This document shows, piece by piece, positions 32,144 to 38,979 of a stretch of DNA of 42,447 bases. The stretch is from Verrucomicrobia bacterium UBA3761. Its GTDB lineage: Bacteria; Verrucomicrobiota; Kiritimatiellia; RFP12; UBA1067. Below the pieces are notes generated by a model, which saw nothing but the letters and a program-made list of their open reading frames with translations, was not told where the DNA came from and did not search any database. Numbering within the stretch: position 1 is the first letter of the stretch; each line of letters opens with the position of its first letter. Where the stretch lies: assembly GCA_002371135.1 (NCBI GenBank), contig DFGB01000017.1:1-42447 (forward strand), in the 5' to 3' direction. Both the position numbers and the translations under genes were made by a program.

Positions 32144-33519
32144 ATATAACTTTTCTCATAGCGGCGTCTTTGCTCGAACTGACCGGCGTGGTTACATTCG
32201 CGCGCGAGGGCCTTCCGTTCGCTTTCATGCGCGACGGGGCGGGCGTGACGTGGCGCGTCGCGCGCGATGACGCGCGCAGCCCCGGTTTGGTCTCCGGCGA
32301 CGTCATCTCCGTAAGCGGCGAGCGCGAGCCTTCGCTCAAGCATCGTGTCGTCTGCTCGCGTATAGAAAAGGCTTCCCACGATTCTTCGCTCGTCCCCCCG
32401 CCGCGCAAGGCGACGATTAAAGAAATTTTCGGCGAACTCCTCCCGTATGGCGATTCATCGTGGTATGGCGAGACGATTTGCGCGGAAGGGCTTTTGCGCG
32501 ACATCAACCGCCGCCAGGCTTCCACGCAGCTTCTCGTCGGCGAGGATGAATTGAACATCCAAGTCGAAATGCCGATCCCCATCGAGACTGCCCTGCCGCC
32601 CAATCTCGTCCTCGGGGCCACCGTGCGCGTCACAGGCGCGCTTGCGTGGACATCCATCGAGAATTTCGACGCAGGTGTTTTCGGCAGGATTGAAAACGTC
32701 GAGTTGATTCCCGCCAAAGCCGAGGATGTGGCCGTCGTGGAAAACGCGCCGTTCTGGACTATGAGGCGCATGCGCCTGGCGTTCACGTGGCTTGCGGCGC
32801 TGCTCGCCATAGTCGTCGCGTGGGCCGTCACCCTGCGTCGCATGGTCGCCAAGCGTTCGCGCGAACTCGCGGAATCGATCCGCCTCAGAGAGACGAACAG
32901 GATCGAGGCGGATGCGGCCGCGCGAGAGCGTCTCCGCCTCGCCGCGGACCTTCACGACGGCTTCCAGCAGTATCTTGCCAGCGCCGTTTTCCGCCTCAAG
33001 GCCGCCGGCAACTACCTCCCCGAAAACGCGACGGAATCCCGCGAGCAGCTTGAAAAAGCGAAGAACGCCTTGCAGCATACGCAGAGCGGTCTGAGGTCGA
33101 TCCTCTGGGCGATGAACGAGGAGAGCGAAGGGCCGGAGTCGCTCCTCGAATTGCTGCGGTTCGTCGCAAGGCGCATGGCTCACTGGGAAGGGATAGTCGA
33201 GATTTCGTCTGAAGGCGAGGAACGCAAGGTCGCCCGCAAATCGGCGCTCACGTTATTGCTCATCCTCCAGGAGGCGATAGGCAATTCGATCCGCCACGGC
33301 AAGGCGACTCGCGTCAAAGTCAATGTGGCCTTTGAAAACGGACGTTTGCGCGTCGACGTCTCCGACAATGGCTGCGGATTCGACATGGCCTCGCGCGAGG
33401 AGAATGGACACTTCGGCCTGGCCGGCATGGAGCGCAGGACCGCCAACCTGGGCGGCGAGATGAAAATCGCGACCGCCCCCGGCCGCGGCACAGACATATC
33501 TTTCATTTTCCCGGATTGA
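32140..33519 (+). CDS. Membrane sensor histidine kinase (HisKA_3, NarX type) with OB-fold-like sensor
   Basis: The 459 residues start at GTG 32140, overlapping the regulator stop. A short hydrophobic N terminus (signal or anchor) is followed by two OB-like segments, GVVTFAREGLPFAFMRDGAG to GDVISVSG (16-60) and ETICAEGLLRD to GATVRVTGALAWTS (111-172). Such segments are common in verrucomicrobial sensor kinases. A transmembrane helix lies at about 212-232 (RLAFTWLAALLAIVVAWAV). The cytoplasmic HisKA_3 domain has phosphoacceptor H272 in LRLAADLHDGFQQYLAS. The HATPase domain has ILQEAIGNSIRHG, DNGCGFD and FGLAGMERR. It probably phosphorylates the adjacent NarL-type regulator; the signal is unknown. 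Confidence 0.92.
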   Translation: MNITFLIAASLLELTGVVTFAREGLPFAFMRDGAGVTWRVARDDARSPGLVSGDVISVSGEREPSLKHRVVCSRIEKASHDSSLVPPPRKATIKEIFGELLPYGDSSWYGETICAEGLLRDINRRQASTQLLVGEDELNIQVEMPIPIETALPPNLVLGATVRVTGALAWTSIENFDAGVFGRIENVELIPAKAEDVAVVENAPFWTMRRMRLAFTWLAALLAIVVAWAVTLRRMVAKRSRELAESIRLRETNRIEADAAARERLRLAADLHDGFQQYLASAVFRLKAAGNYLPENATESREQLEKAKNALQHTQSGLRSILWAMNEESEGPESLLELLRFVARRMAHWEGIVEISSEGEERKVARKSALTLLLILQEAIGNSIRHGKATRVKVNVAFENGRLRVDVSDNGCGFDMASREENGHFGLAGMERRTANLGGEMKIATAPGRGTDISFIFPD

Positions 33520-33550
33520 GTTCCGTTTTGCTCTTCACGAATTTTCCCCC

Positions 33551-33579
33551 TTGACAAATTTATTAGAAAAGACTAACAT
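33551..33579 (+). promoter_or_regulatory. Strong promoter with no protein-coding gene downstream
   Basis: TTGACA (33551-33556), 17 bp, TAACAT (33574-33579). The predicted start is near 33586. The -35 box is perfect consensus. Confidence 0.65.
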
Positions 33580-33585
33580 ATGCAG

Positions 33586-33718
33586 TGTTCTTTTTTTGCG
33601 CACAATGCGGCTTTGCGAAACGGCTGCGATTGGCGAGGGAAAAGCAACGACACTGCAGCCTTGCAACCTTCCTTCTTCTCGAGGCTGTATGGGGGCGGCG
33701 GTTTCCGCCCCCTTTTTT
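33586..33718 (+). ncRNA. Candidate small RNA of about 133 nt
   Basis: A consensus promoter and a strong terminator bracket a segment with no supported coding frame. Within it GGCTGC (33622-33627) pairs with GCAGCC (33655-33660), extended by TTGC (33613-33616) with GCAA (33663-33666) across an internal loop. It does not show the SRP RNA core, 6S, tmRNA or RNase P features I know. A 72-codon frame opens at 33580, but its start coincides with the -10 region and its composition is not protein-like. The RNA identity is inferred. Confidence 0.45.
33691..33718 (+). terminator. Rho-independent terminator
   Basis: GGGGGCGG (33691-33698), loop CGGTTT, CCGCCCCC (33705-33712), then TTTTTT (33713-33718). 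Confidence 0.9.
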
Positions 33719-33744
33719 CGCCCCCTCTCCCCGGCCGCGCTGAC

Positions 33745-33864
33745 GCCAAGACGAACGACGCGTGTGGCGCGGCTGAAGCCGCGCCTCCTTGGCGCTAGGG
33801 CCTCGCCAAGACGAACGACGTGTGTGGCGCGGCTGAAGTCGCGCCTCCTTGACGTCATGGCATC
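33745..33864. repeat. 60-bp tandem repeat with GC-rich hairpin, two copies
   Basis: Copies at 33745-33804 and 33805-33864 both begin GCCAAGACGAACGACG and contain GGCGCGGC TGAA GCCGCGCC (a perfect stem in copy 1, one mismatch in copy 2). A related GTGGCGC...GCGCCAC hairpin occurs at the window start. Confidence 0.9.
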
Positions 33865-33945
33865 TCCTACTTCCTACTTCCTACTTAAAATCTTCTACTT
33901 CCTACTTAAAATCTCCTACCTCCTGCTTCCTACCTTGACGGATCT
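33865..33945. repeat. CTACTTCC tandem words running into a coding end
   Basis: CTCCTACTTCCTACTTCC and related 7-bp words, with TTAAAATC inserts, continue to about 33936. They therefore cover the 3' end of the minus-strand gene ending at 33916. Confidence 0.85.
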
Positions 33946-34626
33946 GCGGCCTATGCCCGGGGCGCCAAGCGTCGCTTCTCGGTTGCGCGACGCGATGAGG
34001 AGCGTATAGCGGCCGGGGGCTATTTCCGGCGATACAGGGAATACGCAATCGAGCGTCGTGGATGAGGACTCGGTCACGACCGCCTTTGCGAGCCGCTCTC
34101 CGGCTTCGTCGCATATCCAAACGCCCTCGTCGGGCGCTTCTGGAGATACTCCGAGATCCGTGCCGGATATGAGCACTTTCGCCCCTGGCGAAAGCACGCC
34201 CTCCTGATTGTTTTTGTCGTCTGTCAAACGCTTCGCCTTCGGCGCCGGCGCCGGCGTCGCGTTTACAGGTTCAAGGTCTGAAAGGGCTTTTTTGAGCCGC
34301 TTGGAGGCTGTTGCGACAACGCTAATCGAGTTTCTCCCGGGCTGGAATTCGTCGTTCGCACCGTCGAACGCGCCGGTTATCGAAAGAGCAAGCGAAAACG
34401 GGCCGAAATCGAGCTTCTTGCCGCGGGAGAGCGCGGCGGGGATATAAGAAGAGACAAGAGTCAATGCGAGTTGCACTAGCGTGCGGTCCATGTGCAGCGT
34501 TTCGCACATGTCGTCAATAAGGGCATCGTCCCTTAAAATCGCAGTATGTATGGCTCTAGCGTTGCAAACAGTCTTGTCCGCCGTGCTGGCAAGCGGCGAG
34601 CGGCAGGTTTTGAATTCGAGTTTCAT
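33916..34626 (-). CDS. HU-like DNA-binding protein with C-terminal DUF4469/TIG-like domain
   Basis: The 236 residues start MKLEFKTCRSPLASTADKTVC. The first 115 or so have the HU-like fold of DUF4469 proteins (VQLALTLVSSYIPAALSRGKKLDFGPFSLALSITGAF, with a dimer helix and a shortened beta-arm region). A charged/Pro-rich linker (about 125-150) leads to an immunoglobulin-like segment, LSPGAKVLISGTDLGV through GVWICDEAG to APGRYTLLIASRN. Such proteins are known mainly from Bacteroidetes and relatives; the role is unclear. The ATG at 34626 has GGGAG eight bases upstream. The last codons (VGSRR stop) lie in the AGTAGGA-type repeat, so the repeat has shaped the C terminus. Confidence 0.75.
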   Translation of the reverse strand: MKLEFKTCRSPLASTADKTVCNARAIHTAILRDDALIDDMCETLHMDRTLVQLALTLVSSYIPAALSRGKKLDFGPFSLALSITGAFDGANDEFQPGRNSISVVATASKRLKKALSDLEPVNATPAPAPKAKRLTDDKNNQEGVLSPGAKVLISGTDLGVSPEAPDEGVWICDEAGERLAKAVVTESSSTTLDCVFPVSPEIAPGRYTLLIASRNREATLGAPGIGRRSVKVGSRR

Positions 34627-34728
34627 GTTTTTTCTCCCTTCTTTCCATATGATATATGGCAACCCGGAGGCAAAACGGCAAAAAAAACTTTGAAAAATTT
34701 TCCGGCGGTCGTGATGCCGCCGCTTGAA

Positions 34729-34807
34729 AGCTGTCAAATCGCATTCGACAGCTCTCGCATCGTGCCGCGAGAGCTGTCGTTTGGAGGCGTCATAGCTGTC
34801 AAATCGC
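34729..34807. promoter_or_regulatory. AGCTGTC site cluster with strong hairpin between divergent genes
   Basis: AGCTGTCAAATCGC occurs at 34729-34742 and again at 34794-34807. Between them CGACAGCTCTCGC (34746-34758) and GCGAGAGCTGTCG (34767-34779) are a perfect 13-bp inverted repeat with an 8-nt loop. The heptamer AGCTGTC thus occurs four times, in both orientations, within 80 bp. A repressor or activator operator, or a structured RNA, are both possible. A smaller GGCGG/CCGCC hairpin is near 34703-34722. Confidence 0.55.
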
Positions 34808-34848
34808 GCGCCGACGGCTTTCGCCCGCCTTCGGTTTTCCCGCCTCCC

Positions 34849-34878
34849 TTGCTATGAGAGGCGGCAAAATGGTATAAT
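34849..34878 (+). promoter_or_regulatory. pbpC promoter
   Basis: TTGCTA (34849-34854), 18 bp, TATAAT (34873-34878) as ATGGTATAAT. The predicted start near 34885 gives a 13-nt leader with AGGAGG (34889-34894) just before the ATG at 34898. Confidence 0.7.
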
Positions 34879-34897
34879 GTCCGGTCGCAGGAGGAAT

Positions 34898-37075
34898 ATG
34901 TTCAAGAAGATACTGAAATGGCTCGGGATATGCGCGGGAGTGGCGGTTGCAGGACTGCTTGTCGCCATGTGCGTATCCTGGTTTGCGATCGACTGGGAAG
35001 GCGAGGAGGCATCGAGGGAATATGCAGGCGGAGTCGTCTTGCGTGACGCCGCGGGCAACGTGCTGCGCGTGTCGCTGGGGCCGGGCGACGTCGATTGCCG
35101 GCCGTATTACGAGGCCGACGAGAACGACTGGATCGTCAAAGCGCTCGTGGCCGTCGAGGATGGCGAGTTTTGGAACCATTGCGGCATACGGCCGTTGAGC
35201 ATGCTGCGTGCGTTCTTCCAGAATGTGTTCTACCGCCGCCGGATTTCAGGCGCGTCGACGATTTCGATGCAGGCGGTGCGTCTCATCAAGCCGCACAGGA
35301 AATCGTACGCGGCGAAGTGGGTAGAGGCGTTCGAGGCGCTCAAGATGGAGCGCAGGAAGTCGAAAAAATGGATTCTCTCGCAATACCTCAATCGGGCGCC
35401 ATACGGCTCCAATTTCATCGGGATCGAAGCTGCGGCCAACGGATGGTTCGGCAAGAGCGCAAAATCGCTGGGGATCAGCGAGGCGGCGATGCTGGCGGCG
35501 ATGGTGCAGGCGCCGTCGCGGTTTCGTCCGGACCGCGGGTACGAGCGCGCCGTCAAGCGCCGCGACTACGTGCTCGAAAGAATGCAGAAGATGGGCTACA
35601 TAACCGAGGAGCAGAAGGAAGGGGCGAAGGGAGTATGCAACGTGGTGTGCCGCTCGCCGCGTCCGTTCCTCGCACCGTATTTCTGCGACTACGTGCTCAA
35701 GGAACTTGGCCGCGACAGGGAGGCGCAACGCAAAAGCGGCGACATAAAGACCGCGCTCGACGCCGACGTACAGGCCGTTTGCGAGGCGGCGGTGAACGAT
35801 GCCGCGGCCTCGGGCGGATACAGCGTGGCGGCGGTGGTGGTCGATGTCGCGACCGCGCAGGTCGTCGCGCTCGCGTGTAGCGGCGACTACTTCGACAGCG
35901 ACTCCGGGCAGGTCAACACCGCCCTTGCGCCGCGTCCAGCCGGCTCCACGCTCAAGCCGTTCCTTTTCGCGCTGGCGCTCGACGCCGGCGCGCTCACGCC
36001 GGAGGAGAGGCTCAAAGACCTGCCGCGCTCATATAAAGGCTACAACCCCGCCAACTTCGATTCGTCGTATCGCGGCTACGTGAGCGCGAGCGACGCGCTC
36101 GTCCTTTCGCTCAACATCCCGTTCGTCCAGATGGTCGAGCGCGTGGGGCTGGGACGCTTTGGCGCGACGCTCAGGGCCCTTGGTTTTTCGCATATGGAAG
36201 AGCCCGACGAGCGTTTCGGCCTCGGCATGGCGATAGGCAACGTCGAAATCACGCTGGTGGAGCTGACGAAGGCCTATGCGAAGATAGCGCGCGGAGGCGA
36301 TGGCGTGTTCTCGCGGGAAGCGGCGTATCTCGTCTCCGACATCCTTTCAGGCCGCGAGCGTTCGTCGGCGTCGCTCGGGCACGTCGCGGACGTGCGCTCG
36401 CCGCGCTTTGCATGGAAGACGGGCACGTCGAGCGCCTATCGCGACGCCTGGACGTGCGCATGGAATCCTCAATACTCCATCGGCGTGTGGTGCGGCCACA
36501 AGCGCGGCGGCTTTGGCGACAAGACGCTCGTAGGCGCCAAGGCCGCCTCTCCCGTCGCCTGGCGCCTCGCCCGCTCGCTATACCCGCAGAACGACGGCCC
36601 GTGGTTTGTCGAGCCGGGCGGAATAGTGCGGCGCAAGGCGTGCGCTCTCACTGGCCTTGCAGCCAATCCCGACTGCCCGGAAACGATCGAGACGCGCACG
36701 ATACGCGGCGTGCCGCCGCCAAAGGTCTGCGGCGTCCACAGGCGCGGCTACGACGGCCGGAGCATCGAAGTCCTGCCGCCGGACATCGCGGCGTTCGAGA
36801 AGCGCGAAGGCGGGGCGGGCGCGCTTGCGATCCTGCGTCCGTCCCAGGGCGCGAAATTCAGCCGCGTGGAAGGGGTGGCGAACCAGAAAATCCCATTTGC
36901 GCCATACGGCAACAAGGCCTCTTCGCCGCTGTGGTGGTTCGTCGACGGGATCCCGGCCGCGCGCACAAGCGGCGACGAACCGTTCGTCTGGCCGCTTGGC
37001 GAGCCGGGAGCCCATGCGGTGGTCTGTTGCGATGCAAACGGCAATTCCGCCGAAGTCCAAATCGAGGTGGAGTAG
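34898..37075 (+). CDS. pbpC: Penicillin-binding protein 1C
   Basis: This bifunctional glycosyltransferase/transpeptidase of peptidoglycan synthesis has 725 residues. A membrane anchor (11-30) precedes a GT51 domain with catalytic VEDGEFWNHCG (E87) and SGASTISMQAVRLI, then QYLNRAPYGSNFIGIEAAANGWFGKSA. The transpeptidase domain has S350-TLK353 in RPAGSTLKP, SLN (404-406) and KTGTS (507-511). The C terminus carries a Cys-containing region and the BiPBP_C-type domain (ILRPSQGAKF, WWFVDGIPA) characteristic of PBP1C rather than PBP1A. Start: ATG 34898 with AGGAGG; the ATG seven codons upstream overlaps the -10 box. It stands alone, with its own promoter. Confidence 0.95.
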   Translation: MFKKILKWLGICAGVAVAGLLVAMCVSWFAIDWEGEEASREYAGGVVLRDAAGNVLRVSLGPGDVDCRPYYEADENDWIVKALVAVEDGEFWNHCGIRPLSMLRAFFQNVFYRRRISGASTISMQAVRLIKPHRKSYAAKWVEAFEALKMERRKSKKWILSQYLNRAPYGSNFIGIEAAANGWFGKSAKSLGISEAAMLAAMVQAPSRFRPDRGYERAVKRRDYVLERMQKMGYITEEQKEGAKGVCNVVCRSPRPFLAPYFCDYVLKELGRDREAQRKSGDIKTALDADVQAVCEAAVNDAAASGGYSVAAVVVDVATAQVVALACSGDYFDSDSGQVNTALAPRPAGSTLKPFLFALALDAGALTPEERLKDLPRSYKGYNPANFDSSYRGYVSASDALVLSLNIPFVQMVERVGLGRFGATLRALGFSHMEEPDERFGLGMAIGNVEITLVELTKAYAKIARGGDGVFSREAAYLVSDILSGRERSSASLGHVADVRSPRFAWKTGTSSAYRDAWTCAWNPQYSIGVWCGHKRGGFGDKTLVGAKAASPVAWRLARSLYPQNDGPWFVEPGGIVRRKACALTGLAANPDCPETIETRTIRGVPPPKVCGVHRRGYDGRSIEVLPPDIAAFEKREGGAGALAILRPSQGAKFSRVEGVANQKIPFAPYGNKASSPLWWFVDGIPAARTSGDEPFVWPLGEPGAHAVVCCDANGNSAEVQIEVE

Positions 37076-37230
37076 CCCGGCCCCACGCCTGTCGCCGAAT
37101 GCCAGGCGACGTCTTCGCGCGTCAGCCTGCAAGACGAGACGCTTCTCCCATCCTCCGCCTTCTATTGCGTTGGCGTGGATTTGCAGTAAGCACGGCCGCA
37201 ACGGGAGGGCCGCGCTTGTCGCGGCCGCCC
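37076..37230. other. Spacer after pbpC ending in a GC hairpin
   Basis: 37076-37200 shows no supported gene. At 37203-37230, GGGAGGGCCGCG CTTGT CGCGGCCGCCC forms a hairpin that may terminate pbpC. Its left arm matches the window start (59-73). It directly abuts the galE -35 box. Confidence 0.6.
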
Positions 37231-37260
37231 TTGACCCCTGGCGGGGGTAAATGGTATAAT
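37231..37260 (+). promoter_or_regulatory. galE promoter
   Basis: TTGACC (37231-37236), 18 bp, TATAAT (37255-37260) as ATGGTATAAT. The leader is about 22 nt with GGAAGGA (37271-37277) before the ATG at 37289. Confidence 0.75.
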
Positions 37261-37288
37261 ATCGCGAAACGGAAGGATTTTGACTATC

Positions 37289-38320
37289 ATGAAAATACTC
37301 GTAACAGGAGGCGCGGGCTTCATCGGCAGCCATACGGTCGTGGAACTTCTTTCGGCCGGGCACGATGTCGTCGTCGTGGACAATCTCTGCAATTCGTCGC
37401 CGAAGTCGCTTGAGCGCGTGAAGGAGATAACCGGCAAGGATGTGAAGTTCTACGAACTCGACATACGCGACGAGGCGGCGCTGAACAAGGTTCTCGACGC
37501 GGAAGGGCATTTCGACGCGACAATCCACTTCGCCGCTCTGAAGGCCGTGGGCGAGTCGACGAAAGTGCCGCTCAAGTATTACAATAACAATCTCGGCGGC
37601 ACGTTCACGCTTCTGAAGTGCCTCGCCGACCATGGCTGCAAGAACATCGTGTTCTCGTCCTCTGCGACGGTGTATGGCCAGCCGAAGTCGGTGCCGATCC
37701 GCGAAGACTTCCCCACGCCCGGCTGCACGAATGCGTACGGCTGGACGAAGCTCATGATGGAGCAGGTGTTCAAGGACGTGCAGAAGGCGGACCCCGAGTG
37801 GAACGTCATTCTTCTGCGCTACTTCAACCCGATTGGCGCGCACAAGTCCGGCTTGATAGGCGAGGACCCCGCCGGCATACCGAACAACCTCCTGCCGTAT
37901 GTCGCGCAGGTGGCGGTCGGGCGGTTGAAAGAACTCAACGTGTTCGGCAACGACTACCCGACGTGCGACGGCACGGGCGTGCGCGACTATATCCACGTCG
38001 TCGACCTCGCGCTTGGTCACTTGAAGGCCATCGAGAAGCTGCAGCGCGAGCCGAAGCTCGGGCTCAAGATCTACAACCTCGGCACTGGCAACGGCTATAG
38101 CGTGTTGCAGATTGTCAAGGCGTTTGAAAAGGCGTCGGGGCGTCCGGTTCCCTACAAGATCCAGCCTCGCAGACCGGGCGACATCGCTGAATGTTGGGCC
38201 GATCCTTCGCTCGCACTGGCGGAACTTGGCTGGAAGGCCGAGCGCGGCATCGAAGAGATGTGCGAAGACGCATGGAGATGGCAGAAGATGAATCCCTACG
38301 GATTCAATGGGCATAGTTGA
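37289..38320 (+). CDS. galE: UDP-glucose 4-epimerase GalE
   Basis: GalE interconverts UDP-glucose and UDP-galactose with bound NAD, feeding surface polysaccharide or galactose metabolism. The 343 residues are an extended short-chain dehydrogenase: NAD loop GGAGFIGSH (7-15), DNLCNSS, HFAALKAVGES, SSSATVYG (123-130), and the catalytic Y150 and K154 in AYGWTKLMMEQV. PIGAHKSGLIGEDPAGIPNNL, GTGVRDYIHVVDLA and RPGDIAECWADPS are diagnostic of GalE proper. ATG 37289 was preferred to TTG 37280 (ribosome-binding site spacing). It overlaps the next gene by 14 nt. Confidence 0.96.
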   Translation: MKILVTGGAGFIGSHTVVELLSAGHDVVVVDNLCNSSPKSLERVKEITGKDVKFYELDIRDEAALNKVLDAEGHFDATIHFAALKAVGESTKVPLKYYNNNLGGTFTLLKCLADHGCKNIVFSSSATVYGQPKSVPIREDFPTPGCTNAYGWTKLMMEQVFKDVQKADPEWNVILLRYFNPIGAHKSGLIGEDPAGIPNNLLPYVAQVAVGRLKELNVFGNDYPTCDGTGVRDYIHVVDLALGHLKAIEKLQREPKLGLKIYNLGTGNGYSVLQIVKAFEKASGRPVPYKIQPRRPGDIAECWADPSLALAELGWKAERGIEEMCEDAWRWQKMNPYGFNGHS

Positions 38321-38894
38321 ATATATCCTTGACGGACTTGAAGCCGCGCTTGAACTGGAGCGCGAGCTGGGGACGGGTTCGATTGAAATCGACCGCGAGT
38401 TGCTGAAGGTTGCAAAACCGGCGGCGGCCGCGCTGCGGCCTGCGCCGCCTGCGCCGGCCGCCCGGCCCGCAACGCCCGTCAATCAACCCCCGCCGCCCCC
38501 GCCGCCTCCGCCGCCTCGCGCCGCTTCCCGCCTCTACGATTTCGTCTTCCTCCATGACAAGCCTTTGGGCGTGAAGGGGCATGAGTTGTTCGAGGGGATC
38601 GTCAAGGCGATGGGCAAGACTTTGGAGACGGCGCCGCTCGTGGTCGCGTCTCCCGTGCCGCCTGCGAAGGTGTATGTCGTCCTTGGGGCGCGAGCGCTGC
38701 GAAAGTGGTTCCCGGATAAAAAAGCATCGCCCGGACAGTGGATCAAGACGCAGCTGGGGCGCGATGCGCTTGTGACGTATTCGCCCGACCATGTGTTGCG
38801 CTTCGAACATGCCATCGACGCCGTGAAGAAGCTCAAACTTGAGATGTGGACGTCGCTCAAGGGCGTCTTGCAAAGAGCCGCACTGTCGAGTTGA
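38307..38894 (+). CDS. Uracil-DNA-glycosylase-like protein lacking catalytic and Fe-S motifs
   Basis: The 195 residues begin within the end of galE. The N terminus is a helix (DGLEAALELERELGTG), then an Ala/Pro linker with a run of ten prolines (residues about 38-72). The remainder resembles the core of family 4/5 uracil-DNA glycosylases: KGHELFEGIVKAMG (like GqlLdklLaAiG), PPAKVYVVLGARAL (like PkvivaLGatA), PGQWI, LVTYSPDHVLRF (like TyHPayLLR) and LEMWTSLKGVL (like vWeDLk). The GEAPG active-site loop and the four Fe-S Cys of family 4 are missing, and the motif His-Pro is Ser-Pro. A compact, probably inactive derivative is my reading; it could also be an unrelated Rossmann-like fold. Confidence 0.45.
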   Translation: MGIVEYILDGLEAALELERELGTGSIEIDRELLKVAKPAAAALRPAPPAPAARPATPVNQPPPPPPPPPPRAASRLYDFVFLHDKPLGVKGHELFEGIVKAMGKTLETAPLVVASPVPPAKVYVVLGARALRKWFPDKKASPGQWIKTQLGRDALVTYSPDHVLRFEHAIDAVKKLKLEMWTSLKGVLQRAALSS

Positions 38895-38979
38895 ATAGGG
38901 AAGAGGGAAGAGGAAAGAGAAAACTTCCAGAACCTCTAGAACCTCCAGGACGTAGGACTAACTGCTAACTGCTACCGAA
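38895..38979. repeat. AGGGAAG / AGAACCTCT / CTAACTG word spacer before parC
   Basis: Words AGGGAAG (twice), AGGAAAG, then AGAACCTCT, AGAACCTCC, then TAACTGC (twice) fill the spacer up to four bases before the ATG at 38980. There is no Shine-Dalgarno. Confidence 0.8.

Noticed and set aside
33580..33798. Plus-strand frame of 72 codons after the 33551 promoter
   Set aside because: The start codon coincides with the promoter -10 region, the frame runs through the terminator hairpin, and composition is not protein-like; a small RNA fits better.
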